NCBI GenBank assembly: GCA_944390585.1
Contig: CALXQI010000007.1
Coordinates: 1-64,000, forward strand
DNA length: 64,000 bases
Origin: an uncultured Alphaproteobacteria bacterium
Lineage (GTDB): Bacteria; Pseudomonadota; Alphaproteobacteria; RUG11792
Reading direction: 5' to 3'
Shown: positions 61,047 to 64,000 of the stretch, in pieces
How positions within the stretch are numbered: the first letter of the stretch is position 1
Layout of the letters: every line of letters starts with the position of its first letter
Notes under the pieces: model-generated
What the model saw: only the letters and a program-made list of their open reading frames with translations
Told to the model about the DNA's origin: nothing
Databases searched by the model: none
Translations under genes and position numbers: made by a program

Positions 61047-62589
61047 TGATACCTCTTTGTTCTGTAAATTTTGCTATAAAATCATCTAATTCCTTTTTTA
61101 TTTCATCATTTAAAACCCTATCTTCCTCAATTCTTTGCAAAATTTGCGTATCACTTTTTAATAACACTAATATATCTTCCTCTATTTCATGTATATTAGA
61201 TTTTTTAACATTAGCAAAAAAGCCACTATTAGCAATGTACAAAATTGCAACATGCTCGGCATCACTATAACTCTTGTGTTGCGGCTGTTTTAACAGTTCA
61301 GTTAATTTTTCACCATTAGCTAACAATTTTTTCGTCGACTGGTCGAGATCACTACTAAACTGTGCAAACGCTGCAAGCTCATTATACTGCGCGAGATCAA
61401 TCTTAATATTTCCAGATACTGCCTTCATAGCTTTTGTTTGTGCAGCCGAACCCACACGACTAACAGACACACCAACATTAATAGCTGGTCGTATACCTTT
61501 GTGAAATAACGAAGACTCTAAAAACAACTGCCCATCAGTTATAGAAATAATATTTGTTGGTATATACGCAGACACATCTCCTGCTTGCGTTTCAACTATT
61601 GGTAGCGCAGTTAACGACCCGCCACCAAGAGCATCACTCATCTTTGCTGCACGCTCCAATAATCTTGAATGTAAATAAAAAACATCACCAGGGAATGCTT
61701 CCCTGCCAGGTGGGCGGCGCAGCAAAAGTGACATCTGCCTATATGCAACAGCATGCTTTGACAAATCATCATATATTATTAGTGCGTGCATACCATTATT
61801 CCTAAAATATTCGCCCATAGAGCAGGCTGTATAAGGAGCAAGATATTGCATTGATGCTGGTTCTGAAGCCGTAGCAGCAACAACAATTGTATACTCCATA
61901 GCGCCATATTCAGTCAACGTGTGTACTAAATTTGCTACGCTGGAACGCTTCTGTCCTATTGCAACATAAATACAATACATCTTTTCTTTTTCTGGCAACT
62001 TATCATTATACTTTTTTTGATTGATAATTGTATCTATAGCAATAGTAGTTTTTCCAGTTTGTCTATCTCCTATTATTAACTCTCTTTGTCCTCTTCCAAC
62101 GGGGAATAATGCATCAATAATTCTAATTCCCGTAAACATTGGTTCACTTATTGCCTGACGCTCCATAATGCTTGGTGCCGGATTTTCCATGTTATACAGC
62201 ACTGTATCATTAATCTGAGCATTGCAATCTATTGGATTGCCAAAAGCATCAACAACACGCCCTAACAGTCCTTTACCAACCATAACATCAACAATTCTGT
62301 GTGTCCTTTTTACCAGATCATTTTCACGCACAGCACAGTCAGAGCCAACAATGACAACACCAACATTATCTGGCTCCAGGTTTTGCGCAATAGCTTTGGT
62401 AATTTCCCCAGTTTCTGAAGAAACTATATCTACCCACTCACCTGCGCACACATTATCTAGTCCAAAAATCCTTGCAATACCATCACCAACAGACAGCACA
62501 TACCCCGTTTCTGCAACATCAGCACGCGCAGCAAATCCAGCAATCTTTTCTTGTAAAATCGCTGTTATTTCAGTAGCTCTTGATTTCAT
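61018..62589 (-). CDS. atpA: ATP synthase F1 alpha subunit
   Basis: The 523-residue regulatory subunit has '[18 protein letters not shown]' (P-loop), '[17 protein letters not shown]', '[30 protein letters not shown]' in part, and the signature '[17 protein letters not shown]'. The hydrophilic C-terminal end is slightly extended. The start overlaps the atpH stop (ATGA). Confidence 0.96.
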   Translation of the reverse strand: MKSRATEITAILQEKIAGFAARADVAETGYVLSVGDGIARIFGLDNVCAGEWVDIVSSETGEITKAIAQNLEPDNVGVVIVGSDCAVRENDLVKRTHRIVDVMVGKGLLGRVVDAFGNPIDCNAQINDTVLYNMENPAPSIMERQAISEPMFTGIRIIDALFPVGRGQRELIIGDRQTGKTTIAIDTIINQKKYNDKLPEKEKMYCIYVAIGQKRSSVANLVHTLTEYGAMEYTIVVAATASEPASMQYLAPYTACSMGEYFRNNGMHALIIYDDLSKHAVAYRQMSLLLRRPPGREAFPGDVFYLHSRLLERAAKMSDALGGGSLTALPIVETQAGDVSAYIPTNIISITDGQLFLESSLFHKGIRPAINVGVSVSRVGSAAQTKAMKAVSGNIKIDLAQYNELAAFAQFSSDLDQSTKKLLANGEKLTELLKQPQHKSYSDAEHVAILYIANSGFFANVKKSNIHEIEEDILVLLKSDTQILQRIEEDRVLNDEIKKELDDFIAKFTEQRGINGNTKEPKK

Positions 62590-63173
62590 ATTGCCCCTAT
62601 ACTAATAGAACACAAATAGCGCTTCATTTGTTCAAGTTGACACGCAACAGATGCATCAAAAATTTTTCCTTCTGATATTATTTTTATACCTCCTATTATG
62701 CTTTTGTCAATTTCATATTCAATAATGCATTTTTCTTCAAACAATTTTAGCAATAGCTCTTCTACACTTACTTTTTGTTCCGGTAATAGCTCTACAGCAC
62801 TTACAACATTAACAATTCTGCGATTTTTATATTTTGCAAGCATAATTTCAAAAATCTTGTTTATCCTGTGTAAAATATTAACTTGTCTGTTTTGCCCAAT
62901 AACACGCATAAAATTGGCAAAGACAGGACAACACGATAGATTATCAGCAATTATTGCCAATGACTTATCAATGTCCTTTTCTCTTGTGCTTGTACATGTT
63001 AAAAAATGCCTAATGGACTGATGTTTTTTTAATAAAGCACAAAATTTTTTAAAACTTTCTGACACGTCACTTAGACAACCTACTCGCCTTGCCTCATAAA
63101 AAAGCGCAGCAGCATACCTACCAGGCGCAGAAACTGTCAAAACCTTTATATTGCTAACTTCCAACAACAACAA
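62586..63173 (-). CDS. atpH: ATP synthase F1 delta subunit
   Basis: Delta (OSCP) joins F1 to the stator stalk. The 195-residue protein has '[17 protein letters not shown]' and a helical N-terminal domain. The C-terminal signature region is '[22 protein letters not shown]'. First gene of the atpHAGD cluster; ATGA overlap with atpA. The sequence is diverged but the order and C-terminal motif are firm. Confidence 0.9.
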   Translation of the reverse strand: MLLLEVSNIKVLTVSAPGRYAAALFYEARRVGCLSDVSESFKKFCALLKKHQSIRHFLTCTSTREKDIDKSLAIIADNLSCCPVFANFMRVIGQNRQVNILHRINKIFEIMLAKYKNRRIVNVVSAVELLPEQKVSVEELLLKLFEEKCIIEYEIDKSIIGGIKIISEGKIFDASVACQLEQMKRYLCSISIGAI

Positions 63174-63309
63174 ACTAATTAACTACCCATTACCATTGTA
63201 CCACATAAAAAAGCAAGAATACTAATTAAACATAATTATATACAAATTTAATTTAATATTGTATAAAAATTATCTATACAATTTTACACTATACAAAAAA
63301 TACGATACA

Positions 63310-63915
63310 ATGTTGTATCAGGATCTTTACTGCTGCGATAGCGTGAAACAGAATGTACATATCATGCAGTGCGTTGCTTCAAATATCTGTCATGAGCTTG
63401 TAAATCACTTTAGTGTAATTAAATTTCTGCAATCTGATATTATGGAAGAAGATGGCGCTACAATATCTGATTTATTTGATAGATTTGATTTATTGTTTCT
63501 GTATATTGATTTTTTCAGAAGTATATTTACAAGTACAGACAGTGCAAATGATGCCTTAAAAATTGCAGTAGAAATATGTAAATTAAAAAAAGTTAATGTA
63601 AACAATTGCGTCAGTACTGATGCTGCAACAGAAAAGATTATTGCTATTTTTTTATTTATTTTAGCAAAATCAGCAAGAAGTAATGTAACAGTATTTTTTC
63701 GCGAAAATGAACAAACAATAAAAATCATAGCTGAAAATTACACTGGTGGAATCCCACAAACTGTTATTAATACAATAAATTCAACACAACAAGAGATTGA
63801 CGCATATAACGTTATTGCGTATTATGCATTAATTTTGGCAAAAGAAAAAGAATTAAACTTACAAATGGACGTTGATTCAAATACTCTAGTAATACAAATA
63901 TGGAAGAAAGATTAA
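63310..63915 (+). CDS. chpT: ChpT-like histidine phosphotransferase
   Basis: In alphaproteobacteria ChpT passes phosphate from the kinase CckA to CtrA and CpdR. The 201-residue protein has the dimerisation helix with the phosphoacceptor histidine in 'VASNICHELVNHFSVIKFL', followed by a second helix and a degenerate ATPase-like fold ('AENYTGGIPQTVINTI'). Start is ATG 63310; a TTG at 63259 is less likely. The C-terminus overlaps the start of trmB. Family assignment rests on the 'CHEL' helix and overall layout. CtrA pathway partners lie outside the window. Confidence 0.78.
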   Translation: MLYQDLYCCDSVKQNVHIMQCVASNICHELVNHFSVIKFLQSDIMEEDGATISDLFDRFDLLFLYIDFFRSIFTSTDSANDALKIAVEICKLKKVNVNNCVSTDAATEKIIAIFLFILAKSARSNVTVFFRENEQTIKIIAENYTGGIPQTVINTINSTQQEIDAYNVIAYYALILAKEKELNLQMDVDSNTLVIQIWKKD

Positions 63916-64000
63916 AATTTTACGGACGCATAAAATCAAGAGCATTAACAAGTAGACAATTGTTCTTATATAACAATTTTCTACCAGATGTTTTATTTAC
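63900..64000 (+). CDS. trmB: tRNA (guanine-N7-)-methyltransferase, 5' end only
   Basis: ATG 63900 overlaps the last codons of chpT. The 33 visible codons read 'RLKFYGRIKSRALTSRQ' and 'FLPDVLF', which match the N-terminus of alphaproteobacterial TrmB ('YGRRKGR.L...Q..L......P'). The gene runs off the right edge. TrmB makes m7G46 in tRNAs. Confidence 0.7.
   Translation, partial: MEERLKFYGRIKSRALTSRQLFLYNNFLPDVLF

Overview
This AT-rich window with densely packed genes looks like part of the reduced chromosome of an alphaproteobacterial endosymbiont. The clues are a ChpT-type phosphotransferase, a DksA with the alphaproteobacterial zinc-poor finger, an FzlA-like GST-fold protein, the atpHAGD gene order, a linked 16S-tRNA-23S-5S operon (in classical Rickettsiales the 16S is split off), and type VI secretion sheath genes in an otherwise housekeeping genome. 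A protist-associated member of the Holosporales is my best inference. It has not been tested by a 16S search.

Layout. 0-1.5 kb: a left-edge remnant (short SSB, decayed possible ERF-type recombination gene) and tandem copies of the 3' end of rluD. 1.4-15.8 kb: housekeeping genes rluD, ispH, fabI, dprA-radC, GST/FzlA-like, frr, kdsB, a CtpA protease, an MFS transporter, lysC, ftsB, dnaE and initiator tRNA. 16.2-19.3 kb: tssB-tssC and an HtrA-like protein that has lost its protease active site. 19.4-26 kb: ffh, a charged secreted protein, dksA-era, tRNA-Met, cvpA, a DAACS transporter and a GH108 muramidase-like lipoprotein. 26-32.3 kb: a 187-bp tandem repeat and a complete rRNA operon on the minus strand with tRNA-Ile and two tRNA-Ala genes, one with an unusual anticodon loop. 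32.5-41.2 kb: a possible MlaC-like lipoprotein, a CCA/poly(A) polymerase family gene, clpB under a CIRCE operator, thioredoxin plus a pseudopilin-like gene, and secA. 41.4-58.6 kb: an accessory region interrupted only by a HemY-like gene and dut. 58.7-64 kb: atpD, atpG, atpA, atpH (no atpC), chpT and the start of trmB.

The accessory region is the most unusual part. It holds two exported, cysteine-containing protein families that I call A and B. A proteins are helical, with a Sec signal peptide, a W-x-W/F-G-x-V-Y-G-like motif and a C-terminal G-(E/V)-(I/L/V) helix. B proteins have motifs GHCGC, FDRDN, SVWN, MPYS and GMYP. They are encoded as A-B pairs, usually translationally coupled with an ATGA overlap. 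The pairs lie directly downstream of hemY and of atpD, and extra copies are preceded by a duplicated fragment of the 3' end of that core gene. This implies tandem amplification of a unit made of core-gene tail, A and B. Several members are broken by single-base shifts, some in homopolymer tracts (G8, G5, T6), or by in-frame stops, while the large core genes nearby are intact. That points to phase variation or rapid birth-and-death of surface or secreted host-interaction proteins. I know of no named family matching A or B.
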